NCBI GenBank assembly: GCA_938091675.1
Contig: CALKMX010000013.1
Location: forward strand, 1 to 62,790
Direction of reading: 5' to 3'
Origin: an uncultured Opitutales bacterium
GTDB lineage: Bacteria > Verrucomicrobiota > Verrucomicrobiia > Opitutales > Seribacteraceae
Length of the DNA: 62,790 bases
The first letter of the stretch is position 1. Each line of letters opens with the position of its first letter. Below the pieces are notes generated by a model. That model worked only from the letters and a program-made list of their open reading frames with translations. It ran no database searches and was not told the DNA's origin. The position numbers were made by a program, and so were the translations under genes. Positions 28,720-37,866 of this stretch are shown piece after piece.

Positions 28720-29960
28720 TCAATATTATGAAAAATAGTTTATTGCGGGTAATGCTGTTATCCTTCACCTGCCTGCCCGGTTTTCTGTTTGCGGAAGATT
28801 ATTTTAAGAAGTTTGCTGGCAAAATTCCCGTCAAGGTTCATTACCTTAAATCTGCGTCAACCAAACCAATGAATCTCCTGGGAATCGATGCTGCCCGGGG
28901 AATCGTTTATGCAGAAATGGAAGGTTCGGGCCGTTTGGAATTGGAATTGCGACAGTTACAAAGGCAAAACATTGAGAAGTTCGAGTTTAGCTGGTCAAGA
29001 AATGCAAAGACCTACCTAAACTATCTTGCCAATGAACAGTATGACCCGCGCATTCTTACCGCCTTGCGGCCCGAGGTTTACAAAGTGATGCTTTTTTTGG
29101 ATATGCCTTTTCAGTACCTTGCCATCCATGATGATTGCTTAACCTATGTGAAAGGTTTACTTGGGATGGAACAATTTAATGAGGCTTTTTACCTCCTTTC
29201 CCGATTAAACCTCTCCAAGTTGGACGAGTATGGCTACCGTGACTTCTCCGAAGCCGCATTGGAACTTTGCGGAAAAATGATTGCAGCCAATCCAGACTCA
29301 GCCAAAGCTTCGCAGGCCCTTTTGAAGCGCATTTCCATTCGAGACAACAGTGGGGACCATGCGTCTTACCTTAGACTTGCAGACTCGCTAAGAGCACAGG
29401 GTTTGTATGCGGAGGCCATTGCAGAGTACACCAGGCTTAGCCCGATTGTCGCCAAAGACCCATATAGCCCGTACAATAAAATTTTATCCATTTGGCCGGT
29501 TTATTGTTATGTGAAGCTTTATGAAATTTATGCACCCGCCGCAGCCAAAGATAAAAGATATGCTGAGGCAGCAAGTAAAATGTTTAATTCCGCGGTGCAG
29601 GGCTTAAAAAAATTGGATGAAGAACCTCCCGAGCGTAACACCAACGAATACTCTCTTTACAAGCTGTTACGGTCGTTGATCCGAGTACAATATGCCAGAC
29701 AGTATGAAGCAAGAGGGGACGAATTTAAATCATCTGAGTATTACCGTCAGTCTGTATTGGAGGTAACGGAAGGTATTGTGAACGCCCGTATCGGGTTGGA
29801 TTGGTTGCCCGAATCCTTAATGATGGCAGGGGATGCTTACGAGAAATTGGACTTACCGGAAGCCGCAACAAATGTTTACAACCAGGTAAAGGTTTTCTTC
29901 CCCAAAACGAAGTGGGAAAAATTAAGCATCGAGAGGTTGGGGAAACTTCCGCAATCATGA
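28716..29960 (+). CDS. Secreted TPR protein
   Basis: Signal peptide MINIMKNSLLRVMLLSFTCLPGFLFA; ATGA overlap with upstream gene; TPR-like repeats. Confidence 0.75.
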   Translation: MINIMKNSLLRVMLLSFTCLPGFLFAEDYFKKFAGKIPVKVHYLKSASTKPMNLLGIDAARGIVYAEMEGSGRLELELRQLQRQNIEKFEFSWSRNAKTYLNYLANEQYDPRILTALRPEVYKVMLFLDMPFQYLAIHDDCLTYVKGLLGMEQFNEAFYLLSRLNLSKLDEYGYRDFSEAALELCGKMIAANPDSAKASQALLKRISIRDNSGDHASYLRLADSLRAQGLYAEAIAEYTRLSPIVAKDPYSPYNKILSIWPVYCYVKLYEIYAPAAAKDKRYAEAASKMFNSAVQGLKKLDEEPPERNTNEYSLYKLLRSLIRVQYARQYEARGDEFKSSEYYRQSVLEVTEGIVNARIGLDWLPESLMMAGDAYEKLDLPEAATNVYNQVKVFFPKTKWEKLSIERLGKLPQS

Positions 29961-30031
29961 GATTGTAAATCCTCATTGACCTGAAACGATATTCTTACTT
30001 TTCTAATTCTTAAATCGCAACGCACAGCTCT

Positions 30032-30841
30032 ATGAAAATTCGTTCCTTACGTTTATCTGCCTACTTTTTATTAATCTACACGGTGCTTTCACCAAGCATG
30101 CTGGTAAGCCGGGCAATGGCTCAGGACAGCAATCTATTTGTCGCCGCATGGACCAACTTGGGCCCCACCTTCTTCGTGGTGTTCTTGTTGCTTATTATTG
30201 CTGGAATTACCCTGATCATTTTCAACTCAATCGCAGTCAGGAGAAAAGCATTTATTAAGGATGATGTGATCAATCCTATCATGGATGCGGTCAAAGGGTT
30301 GGACATTGAGGGAGCCAAATCTCTATGTGATCAGTACAAGTTACCCGTCACTTCTATTATGAAAGGAGGGCTCGAAAGAATTCAGGATGATGAACTTGAT
30401 ATCGAGGCGATCGAAAAAGGCTTGGATGAAAATGCCGCCTTACACATGTCGAGACCTTTTACCTGGATTAACATGCTCAATACGGTTGGTTCGATCGCTC
30501 CCATGATTGGTCTGCTTGGTACTGTTGTGGGTATGATTGGTGCCTTTGCGGTTCTTACCAGTGCTGGTATGGGAGGTGAGGCAAGCAAACAGATGGCCGG
30601 TAATATTGGTAGTGCACTCTGGACAACCGCAGCCGGTCTGGTGGTGGCGATTCCTTGCCTGGTTTCCTACTTCTTATTCAAAACAAAATTTGGAAATATT
30701 GCAGCTGAGGTAAATCAGGTAACAGGCGAAATGGTCTTTACCTTGGTTCGGGCTGCCCGTGGTGGGTTTGATGAAGAGGGCGGTGCAGAAGAATCCTATG
30801 ATGAAGCCGCTTATGATGAAGAGGCTGTAGAACCTGCCTGA
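30032..30841 (+). CDS. MotA/TolQ/ExbB proton channel family protein
   Basis: TVGSIAPMIGLLGTVVGMIGAFAVL and IGSALWTTAAGLVVAIPCLVSYFLF motifs; N-terminal signal-like region; acidic C-terminus. Confidence 0.94.
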   Translation: MKIRSLRLSAYFLLIYTVLSPSMLVSRAMAQDSNLFVAAWTNLGPTFFVVFLLLIIAGITLIIFNSIAVRRKAFIKDDVINPIMDAVKGLDIEGAKSLCDQYKLPVTSIMKGGLERIQDDELDIEAIEKGLDENAALHMSRPFTWINMLNTVGSIAPMIGLLGTVVGMIGAFAVLTSAGMGGEASKQMAGNIGSALWTTAAGLVVAIPCLVSYFLFKTKFGNIAAEVNQVTGEMVFTLVRAARGGFDEEGGAEESYDEAAYDEEAVEPA

Positions 30842-30890
30842 TCTAAAAACCTTTTCATTTAAAGTCTTTCTTTTCCATACCCGTTAAGAC

Positions 30891-31310
30891 ATGGCAAAAT
30901 TTGAAGTGCCAGACACCAATGATTCACCGGACCTCACTCCGATGATCGATGTGGTCTTCCTTCTGATTGTTTTCTTTATGGTCGTTGCTCAACAGGTATC
31001 CGAGCAATATGTCGAATTATCGGATCCTAAATTAGGGGTAGCCTCCAACGCTAAGGTGCCTGAATCCCCTCCATCGCGCACAATTATATCTGTGGATGAT
31101 GATCCTTCAATGGGGCAGATGATTTATTGGGGTGAGCAGCCTATTGATATGTCCCAAATTTCTGTGGCAGTTGCAAGAAACCCAAGCTGGAAAGTGTTTT
31201 TGAGATACCATGTGGATATTCCAGCCTCTGTTTTAAACGATGTTCACGAACAGGTATTAATGGGCGGACAATCCAATGTGGTGTTTGCTGCATTCAAGTC
31301 AGCGGAATAG
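30891..31310 (+). CDS. ExbD/TolR family biopolymer transport protein
   Basis: DLTPMIDVVFLLIVFFMVVAQ. Confidence 0.93.
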   Translation: MAKFEVPDTNDSPDLTPMIDVVFLLIVFFMVVAQQVSEQYVELSDPKLGVASNAKVPESPPSRTIISVDDDPSMGQMIYWGEQPIDMSQISVAVARNPSWKVFLRYHVDIPASVLNDVHEQVLMGGQSNVVFAAFKSAE

Positions 31311-31322
31311 CAGCCAGAAACG

Positions 31323-31757
31323 ATGGATACCTTCAAAAAGATTTTGGATGATGTAGATGAGGTAGACCTTACCCCAATGATTGATGTTACTTTCCTTCTG
31401 CTTATTTACTTTATGGTAACCACCATGATCAAGCAGCCGGAGGCAGAACTTTCTGCAATCCTTCCAGGAAAATCAGCACCCAGTAGCTACAACAAACCAA
31501 AACCAGAATCCCACATAGAGATTGAACCTGACGGTTCAGTCCGGGTGGATGGGAATTATATGGGTAATGCATTTGAAAACCTCGACCTCCCGGATGTTAA
31601 GCAATACTTACTGGGTGAAAAAAGTAAGCATGGGGAAGACTTTGTCGTTCATATTTGGACTGATCCTCTGGCAAACTGGCAGGCACCTCTTGCGGCTTTG
31701 AATGCATGTGGTGCGGCAAAGATTAAAAGTGTCTCTCCAAATATGAGGCGTAAATAG
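31323..31757 (+). CDS. ExbD/TolR family biopolymer transport protein (second copy)
   Basis: EVDLTPMIDVTFLLLIYFMVTTM. Confidence 0.93.
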   Translation: MDTFKKILDDVDEVDLTPMIDVTFLLLIYFMVTTMIKQPEAELSAILPGKSAPSSYNKPKPESHIEIEPDGSVRVDGNYMGNAFENLDLPDVKQYLLGEKSKHGEDFVVHIWTDPLANWQAPLAALNACGAAKIKSVSPNMRRK

Positions 31758-31770
31758 AGCCTGTACCTTA

Positions 31771-32154
31771 ATGGTTGTCTGTAAGTTTTTGCATACCCGG
31801 ATGCGGGTAAACGACCTGGACCGGACCCTTGAATTTTATCAGCGGGTGTTTGGCTTAGAGGTTACCCGCAGGCATGAATCCCCCCGGGGTTCAAAACTTG
31901 CTTTTTTATCCGTTCCCAACAGTGAAGAGGAGATTGAAATCACTTATTTTCCCGGATCTGGTCCCGTGCAAGTGCAGGAAGATTTGATGCATTTAGCATT
32001 TGAGGTTGAGAGTATGGATGCCTTCCAAAAACATTTGCAAACAATTGGGGAGAAACTCAGCGATGGACCAACCCGTAGTTCATCAGGTTCAGTCTTTGCA
32101 TTTGTAGATGCTCCGGAAGGGTACGAGATTGAGGTTATCGAGCGTCCGAAGTAA
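31771..32154 (+). CDS. VOC family protein / lactoylglutathione lyase-like
   Basis: LHTRMRVNDLDRTLEFYQRVFGLEVTRR; LAFEVESMDAF; FVDAPEGYEIEVIE. Confidence 0.9.
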   Translation: MVVCKFLHTRMRVNDLDRTLEFYQRVFGLEVTRRHESPRGSKLAFLSVPNSEEEIEITYFPGSGPVQVQEDLMHLAFEVESMDAFQKHLQTIGEKLSDGPTRSSSGSVFAFVDAPEGYEIEVIERPK

Positions 32155-32190
32155 TCTTTCCTTTACAACTACTCCGCATGAGGTAATTAG

Positions 32191-32838
32191 ATGCCCTCGT
32201 ATCCTATCTGCATTTTTACCCTTTTTACAGCATGGCTGGGATGTTATCTCCCAACCAAAGGGTGGGGAAATGCTAAGCCAGATCAAATCCTTTTTGATGG
32301 TAAGAGCTTAAACAATTGGACAGTTACGGACTATGCCGGACGTGGGGAGGTTTGGTTGGATGGCAATGGAAGTGCCTGCATGGAGTTTGGGATAGCGCTA
32401 ACTGGTATGCACTGGAGTGGAGATGAACTTCCCAATAAAAACTACGAGATTCATTGGGAAGCAAAGAAGGAAATGGGAACAGATTTTTTTGGATCCTTAA
32501 CCTTTCCTTATTTGGAGAGTCATGCCACCTTAATCCTTGGCGGATGGGGTGGGGCACTGGTGGGAATTTCCTGCTTGGATGGATTTGACGCCTCTGAAAA
32601 TGAATCCTCAACGGCACACCACTTTCGGATGAATCAATGGTACCACTGCCGCCTTCGGGTCACCGAAACTCATTTTAAATTTTGGGTAGACCATGAAAAA
32701 CTAATCGATTGTGAGGTGAAGGGTCGGGAAGTTGATATGCGAACTGGAGAGATCGAATTATCTAAGCCTTTGGGTTTCTCCACTTACGATTCCACAGGAT
32801 TCATTCGGAATGTGCTTCTTTTCAGGCTCAGGCAATAG
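32191..32838 (+). CDS. DUF1080 (3-keto-disaccharide hydrolase domain) secreted protein
   Basis: ILFDGKSLNNWTVTDYAGRGEVW; NYEIHWEAKKE; concanavalin-like pattern. Confidence 0.82.
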   Translation: MPSYPICIFTLFTAWLGCYLPTKGWGNAKPDQILFDGKSLNNWTVTDYAGRGEVWLDGNGSACMEFGIALTGMHWSGDELPNKNYEIHWEAKKEMGTDFFGSLTFPYLESHATLILGGWGGALVGISCLDGFDASENESSTAHHFRMNQWYHCRLRVTETHFKFWVDHEKLIDCEVKGREVDMRTGEIELSKPLGFSTYDSTGFIRNVLLFRLRQ

Positions 32839-32872
32839 TTAATAAGGGAACCTCATCTTCCGTTCATTCTGC

Positions 32873-33940
32873 TTACATGAGGGTAGCTGCTTGGGGGGAA
32901 TCGTTCATTTCCCTAAGCCTTAATTGTCCGCAAGCTGCATCTATATCGTGTCCTTTTTCCATCCGTAAGGTAACGCGGGGCGGGGAGCCGCTCTCGACCT
33001 TTTTCAAAAATGCATGGATTTGATGGATCGAAGGGCGATTCCAATGGAGGCCTTCGACACGGTTGTAGGGAATCAGGTTTATTTTGGCATTTAAGCGCCT
33101 GGCATGGGATGCCAGCAATTCCGCCTGTTTTAAATCATCGTTCACACCTTCGATCAGAATGTATTCCAGAGTAATCATCTTTTTTCGTGCCTGAATAAAT
33201 GCTTCACAAGCATTAAGGAGTTCCTCCACCGGAAATCTCTTATTGATGGGCATAATTTTCTGGCGCGTTTCATCATCTCCCCCATGCAGGGAAATTGCCA
33301 AGCGAATTTGGGCTGGATAGGATGCAAGTTCGACAATTTTGGGAGCTAATCCGCTGGTCGAAAGAGTAAGATGCCTGGCTCCAATGCCCAGACCCTTGGG
33401 GGAAAGAATTTGATCCAAAGCCGGGAGAAGTGCTGGCAGATTGGCGAGGGGTTCACCCATACCCATGAATACCAGGTTATCAATTCTCCGCTTCGCCTGG
33501 ATTCGGGCCAAAAGAACCTGCCCGACAATTTCACCGGTGCTTAAGTTTCTTTTGAGGCCGTCCAGACCACTGGCACAGAACTTACATCCGATGGCACAGC
33601 CAACCTGTGTGGATACACAGAGTGTCATGCGGGAGGCACGGACTCCCTGGGTTCCTTCCGTTGCGGGGATGAGCACACTTTCAATCAATTGTCCGTCCCT
33701 TAACTTCCAAAGAAACTTCTGTGTGGTATCTGAGGAACCCTGAGAACGAATTAACTCCATGGGAAGGATGTCCCAATTACGGGCTAAATCATCCCGTAAG
33801 GATTTGGGCAAGTTGGTCATCTCGTCCCAGTGCAGGCAACCTTGATCAAAGATCCAGTGGCGTAGTTGTTCCAGTCGATATTTGGGAACACTCCCAAGGT
33901 TCCATTTTTCAAACGAATGATCTAAAAGGAGGGAAGTCAC
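32873..33940 (-). CDS. rlmN: 23S rRNA (adenine2503-C2)-methyltransferase
   Basis: TLCVSTQVGCAIGCKFCASGLDGLKRNLSTGEIVGQV; FMGMGEPLAN; YRLEQLRHWIFDQG. Confidence 0.96.
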   Translation of the reverse strand: MTSLLLDHSFEKWNLGSVPKYRLEQLRHWIFDQGCLHWDEMTNLPKSLRDDLARNWDILPMELIRSQGSSDTTQKFLWKLRDGQLIESVLIPATEGTQGVRASRMTLCVSTQVGCAIGCKFCASGLDGLKRNLSTGEIVGQVLLARIQAKRRIDNLVFMGMGEPLANLPALLPALDQILSPKGLGIGARHLTLSTSGLAPKIVELASYPAQIRLAISLHGGDDETRQKIMPINKRFPVEELLNACEAFIQARKKMITLEYILIEGVNDDLKQAELLASHARRLNAKINLIPYNRVEGLHWNRPSIHQIHAFLKKVESGSPPRVTLRMEKGHDIDAACGQLRLREMNDSPQAATLM

Positions 33941-33969
33941 AAAATTATCAATAGATAAAGGTCACAGGG

Positions 33970-34467
33970 ATGGCAAACGATGAAGTGCATTCCTTCTTGC
34001 CTGAACCTAAAAATATTAGGAGCATGAAAGGTGTAAGTATGACCATTTCATTAGTCGATCATTGCTTGAAAAATTTGAGTGACGCGGGTTTGCGTGTGAC
34101 CAAGCAAAGAAGGGCAATGCTAGAGGTCTTAGCCAATGCAGAAAATCCTTTGTCGGCAGAAGAGACCCACACGGGAATGCCCCTCGCTTCCTGTGATTTG
34201 GTGACGGTCTACCGTTCCCTTGATCAATTTGAGCGAATCGGAGTTGTTCAACTGGGAGTTAGGGAAAACGGAACGAAAGTGTATTGCCTTTCCCATGGTC
34301 ATGACCATCACCACCATTTGACTTGCCGGTCTTGCGGTCGTACCGAGCGGATTGATCTTTGTATGGGCGAGGAACTCGATCAAGTGGGGCAGTCATTTGG
34401 ATTTACCGAATTATCCCATGTGATGGAAGTCTTTGGAACCTGCCCGGACTGTAAGGAATTGGGGTAA
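33970..34467 (+). CDS. Fur family transcriptional regulator (Fur/Zur)
   Basis: LRVTKQRRAMLEVLANAENPLSAEE; VTVYRSLDQFERIGVV; HGHDHHHHLTCRSCGRTERID; CPDCKE. Alternative start 34024. Confidence 0.93.
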   Translation: MANDEVHSFLPEPKNIRSMKGVSMTISLVDHCLKNLSDAGLRVTKQRRAMLEVLANAENPLSAEETHTGMPLASCDLVTVYRSLDQFERIGVVQLGVRENGTKVYCLSHGHDHHHHLTCRSCGRTERIDLCMGEELDQVGQSFGFTELSHVMEVFGTCPDCKELG

Positions 34468-34567
34468 TTTAATTATTACGGCCTAAGAGAAAAAAATTAT
34501 TTTTTTGGGTCTTCTCACTTGCGTGAGCAGTTTTTTTTATGAAATAGTATGTTTTTTTAAGAATTAT

Positions 34568-35431
34568 ATGATCATTAGGCTATTTGCATCCCTTTTACCT
34601 TTTTTACTATTCTCTCTGGCTTTAGCAGACCCAGATGATGAACTGCAAAAAATCGAAACTGCGTTGAGTGAATTTGGAGTAGTGAATGCCCCCAAAGTGC
34701 CCAAGATCCTCGTTTATTCAAAATCAAGTGGGTTTGCCCATAAATCTATTCCCACTGGGGTTAAGGCTTTGCGTGCAATGGCCGAAAAAACCAAGGCTTT
34801 TGAGACAGAGTTCTCTTCCAGTGTTGAAGACTTTACCTCTGCAAAACTCAGGAAGTTCGATGGTATCATTTTCAATAATACCACAAGGGTGGAAAAGGCT
34901 TTTATCACCAACGAGCAAAGGAAAGAATTGTTAAATTTCATCAGGCAGGGGAAAGGATTTGCCGGTTTTCATGGAGCTTCGGATGCGGGAATGCCTAAAT
35001 GGCCAGAGTACACCAAAATGATTGGAGGCTGCTTTGACGGACATCCATGGAATGCTGGGGGCACATGGCCCTTTACCGTTGAGGATCCTGCTCATCCCTT
35101 GTGCCAGAGTTTCTCCTCCAGTACCTTCAGCTTTTCGGATGAAATTTATCAGTATAAGGGATACAATCGTTCAGATCTCCGTGTTCTGATTAGCTTGGAT
35201 TCCAATCGAAGCGGGATAGCTGGAAAATCACAGACAAGAGATTATCCAGTTTCTTGGGTCAAGACCTTCGGCAAGGGCCGGGTTTTTTACTCCAATTTTG
35301 GCCATAACAAAGCAAGTTGGTGGACACCTTTTTTGCTTGAGCATTTTCTGGCTGGTATTCGATGGTCAGTCGGCGAGTTGGACGGTCCAATGGAAAGCCT
35401 GCCCCTGCCAGCTCAGGTTAAAACAAAGTAA
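34568..35431 (+). CDS. ThuA domain-containing secreted protein
   Basis: Signal peptide MIIRLFASLLPFLLFSLALA; GFAGFHGASDAG; YPVSWVKTFGKGRVFYSNFGHN. Confidence 0.92.
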   Translation: MIIRLFASLLPFLLFSLALADPDDELQKIETALSEFGVVNAPKVPKILVYSKSSGFAHKSIPTGVKALRAMAEKTKAFETEFSSSVEDFTSAKLRKFDGIIFNNTTRVEKAFITNEQRKELLNFIRQGKGFAGFHGASDAGMPKWPEYTKMIGGCFDGHPWNAGGTWPFTVEDPAHPLCQSFSSSTFSFSDEIYQYKGYNRSDLRVLISLDSNRSGIAGKSQTRDYPVSWVKTFGKGRVFYSNFGHNKASWWTPFLLEHFLAGIRWSVGELDGPMESLPLPAQVKTK

Positions 35432-35467
35432 ATTTCCAAGTTAATTATTATAATCCAAAAATAGAGA

Positions 35468-36796
35468 ATGAATAACCAAGACAAAGTAAGCCGTAGAAAA
35501 TTCATGGGATCTGCCGCACTGGCCAGTGCCGCAATCTCTTTCCCCAATGTTCTGACAGCCCAGAGCAAGGGCAAGGAAGTCATCCGATTTGCCTTAATCG
35601 GATGCGGTGGCCGGGGAAAAGGAGCTGCCGCACAGGTGATGAACTCGCCGCATAAGACTGAATGTGTTGCTTTGGCGGATGCATTCATGGACACGGCCAA
35701 GGGGGCACAAAATTACCTCAAGCATGTTGGGCATGAGGACAAATTAAAACTTTCAGACGATACGATTTTTGCCGGCTTGGATGCTTACAAAAAGGTGATG
35801 GAAATGGATAATGTAGATTTGGTCCTGCTTACCACTTCACCCGGTTTTCGTCCGTTACATTTCGAACATGCAATCAATAAGGGCAAGCATGTCTTTATGG
35901 AAAAACCAGTTGCCACGGACGGGGCTGGAGTTAGGCGGGTTTTGGCAGCCAATGAAGAGGCAAAAAAGAAAAACCTGATGGTTGCGGTGGGCTTACAGCG
36001 ACACCATGAACCAAATTATATCGAGACTGTAAAACGGATTCAGGATGGTGCCATTGGCGAACTAAATTATGCCCGTGTATTTTGGAACAGTGGGGGAGTC
36101 TGGACAAAGAAGAGAACATCCAGCCAGAATGAAATGGAGTACCAAGTGCGCAACTGGTTCTATTTTAATTGGTTGTGTGGAGACCACATTGTCGAGCAGC
36201 ACATTCACAACACTGATATTATTAATTGGATCAAGGGCGCCTATCCTATCAAAGCAAATGGTCATGGTGGCCGGCAGGTCAGGGGTAATCCTGCAAACGA
36301 TCCCGATTGGAAGGACCACGGCGAAATCTATGATCACCACTTTGTTGAGTTCGAGTATGCCGATGGTTTCCGTATGTATAGCCAGTGCAGGCATATTAGT
36401 AATTGCTGGCAAAATGTTTCTGAGCATATTTATGGATCGGAAGGATACAGTGCAATTAGCCCTCACCAAATTTTCCCAAAATCAGGTGACCCCTGGCGTT
36501 ATCCGAACAAGAAAGTAGGCGGGCATCAACAGGAGCAGCTCAACATGATTGATGCATTGGCGAAGGGTGAAGTTTACAACGAAGGGGACTATGGTGCGAA
36601 GAGCACGATGACCAATATCCTTGGGCGCTGTGCTACTTACTCCGGGAAAGAAGTCAGCTGGGATCAGGCCCTGAACTCTAAGGTTGAATTATGTCCTGGC
36701 ATTGAGAATTTGAGCTGGGATAGCGAAGCACCTGTGCAGCCAAATTCTGCCGGTGGATACGATGCTCCGGTTCCAGGGAAAACTCGTGTAATTTAA
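35468..36796 (+). CDS. Tat-exported Gfo/Idh/MocA family oxidoreductase
   Basis: Twin-arginine SRRKFMGSAALASAAISFP; ALIGCGGRGKGAAAQ; GKHVFMEKPVATDGAG. Confidence 0.94.
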   Translation: MNNQDKVSRRKFMGSAALASAAISFPNVLTAQSKGKEVIRFALIGCGGRGKGAAAQVMNSPHKTECVALADAFMDTAKGAQNYLKHVGHEDKLKLSDDTIFAGLDAYKKVMEMDNVDLVLLTTSPGFRPLHFEHAINKGKHVFMEKPVATDGAGVRRVLAANEEAKKKNLMVAVGLQRHHEPNYIETVKRIQDGAIGELNYARVFWNSGGVWTKKRTSSQNEMEYQVRNWFYFNWLCGDHIVEQHIHNTDIINWIKGAYPIKANGHGGRQVRGNPANDPDWKDHGEIYDHHFVEFEYADGFRMYSQCRHISNCWQNVSEHIYGSEGYSAISPHQIFPKSGDPWRYPNKKVGGHQQEQLNMIDALAKGEVYNEGDYGAKSTMTNILGRCATYSGKEVSWDQALNSKVELCPGIENLSWDSEAPVQPNSAGGYDAPVPGKTRVI

Positions 36797-36825
36797 AGAT
36801 TTAGAACTTATTATTGTTTGATTTT

Positions 36826-36851
36826 GCGACCCTGGCAAATGCCAGGGTCGC
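36826..36851 (+). terminator. Rho-independent terminator
   Basis: GCGACCCTGGCA-AA-TGCCAGGGTCGC followed by TTTGTTTTG. Confidence 0.9.
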
Positions 36852-36893
36852 TTTGTTTTGACCCCAATTAATTATCCATTAATCAACATACTT

Positions 36894-37430
36894 ATGATAC
36901 TTTCAGACGGAGCCATACTAGAAGCCATTGAACGAAGGGATATTGTCATTGAGCCCTACGATCGTTCCTGCCTGGGTACCAACAGTTATGATGTGCATCT
37001 TTCTCCACATCTTGCCTGCTATGTGGATGAAATCATTGATGCCCGTAAGCACAACCATGTTGAACACTTCAATATCACCAGTGAAGGATTCGTCCTGAGA
37101 CCGGGTCAAACTTATCTAGGCTCAACTCTGGAATATACTGAAACTCGCAGATTCGTGCCTTTCCTAGAAGGGAAATCAAGCGTGGGGCGATTAGGAATTG
37201 ATATCCATGCAACTGCCGGGAAAGGAGATGTGGGATTTTGTAATCATTGGACTTTGGAAATATCTGTTTCCCAGCCTGTAAGGGTTTATGCGGGTATGCC
37301 AATCGGGCAACTGATCTATTTTCTGGTGGAAGGTGAGGTCGAGGTGGATTACTCCAGCAAGCAGTCCGCAAAATATAACCAGAGATCCTCATTGCCTGTT
37401 GAATCGATGATGTGGAAAAATTCCTTTTGA
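36894..37430 (+). CDS. dcd: dCTP deaminase
   Basis: MILSDGAILEAIERRDIVIEPYDRSCLGTNSYDVHLSPH; FVPFLEGKSSVGRLGIDIHATAGKGDVGFCNHWTLEI. Confidence 0.95.
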   Translation: MILSDGAILEAIERRDIVIEPYDRSCLGTNSYDVHLSPHLACYVDEIIDARKHNHVEHFNITSEGFVLRPGQTYLGSTLEYTETRRFVPFLEGKSSVGRLGIDIHATAGKGDVGFCNHWTLEISVSQPVRVYAGMPIGQLIYFLVEGEVEVDYSSKQSAKYNQRSSLPVESMMWKNSF

Positions 37431-37436
37431 GTGAAA

Positions 37437-37850
37437 ATGGACCAAACTCTTCTGCGGGAAATTTTAGAGGAGCATGCCAGCCAATCCTCCGCAGAAGGGG
37501 TACTGCAAAACCCCTCTTATGCCGCAGAATGGAAGAGTGCTAAGACGGGGAATCTCTGCCGCGTTCAAATAGAGATCGACCATCAACAGCTTCTTCGGAT
37601 TGTGGCTCAAGTGGATGGGTCTGCCCTGGCGAAAGCCTGTGCTTCCATTATGTGCAGCGAATTGCAGGGAGTTACCATAGACCAGGCTCATGCCATTCAT
37701 GGGGAGATTCTGAAATGGGTGGAGTGCCGAGTTGCACCGACAAAATGGAAGGGGGAGTTAGTGGTTTACGAATCCTTAGTTCAATTCCCTGAAAGGATGG
37801 ATTGTGCTATGCTTTGTTGGAGAGCTTTAAAGTTGGCCTTACAGGATTAA
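37437..37850 (+). CDS. Degenerate SufU/NifU-N-like (Fe-S scaffold fold) protein
   Basis: GNLCRVQIEID...SALAKACASIMCSELQGVTIDQA...LVQFPERMDCAMLCWRALKLAL resembles the SufU pattern but lacks some Cys context; starts right after dcd. Confidence 0.6.
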   Translation: MDQTLLREILEEHASQSSAEGVLQNPSYAAEWKSAKTGNLCRVQIEIDHQQLLRIVAQVDGSALAKACASIMCSELQGVTIDQAHAIHGEILKWVECRVAPTKWKGELVVYESLVQFPERMDCAMLCWRALKLALQD

Positions 37851-37866
37851 GGTCTGGGTGAAGTCT

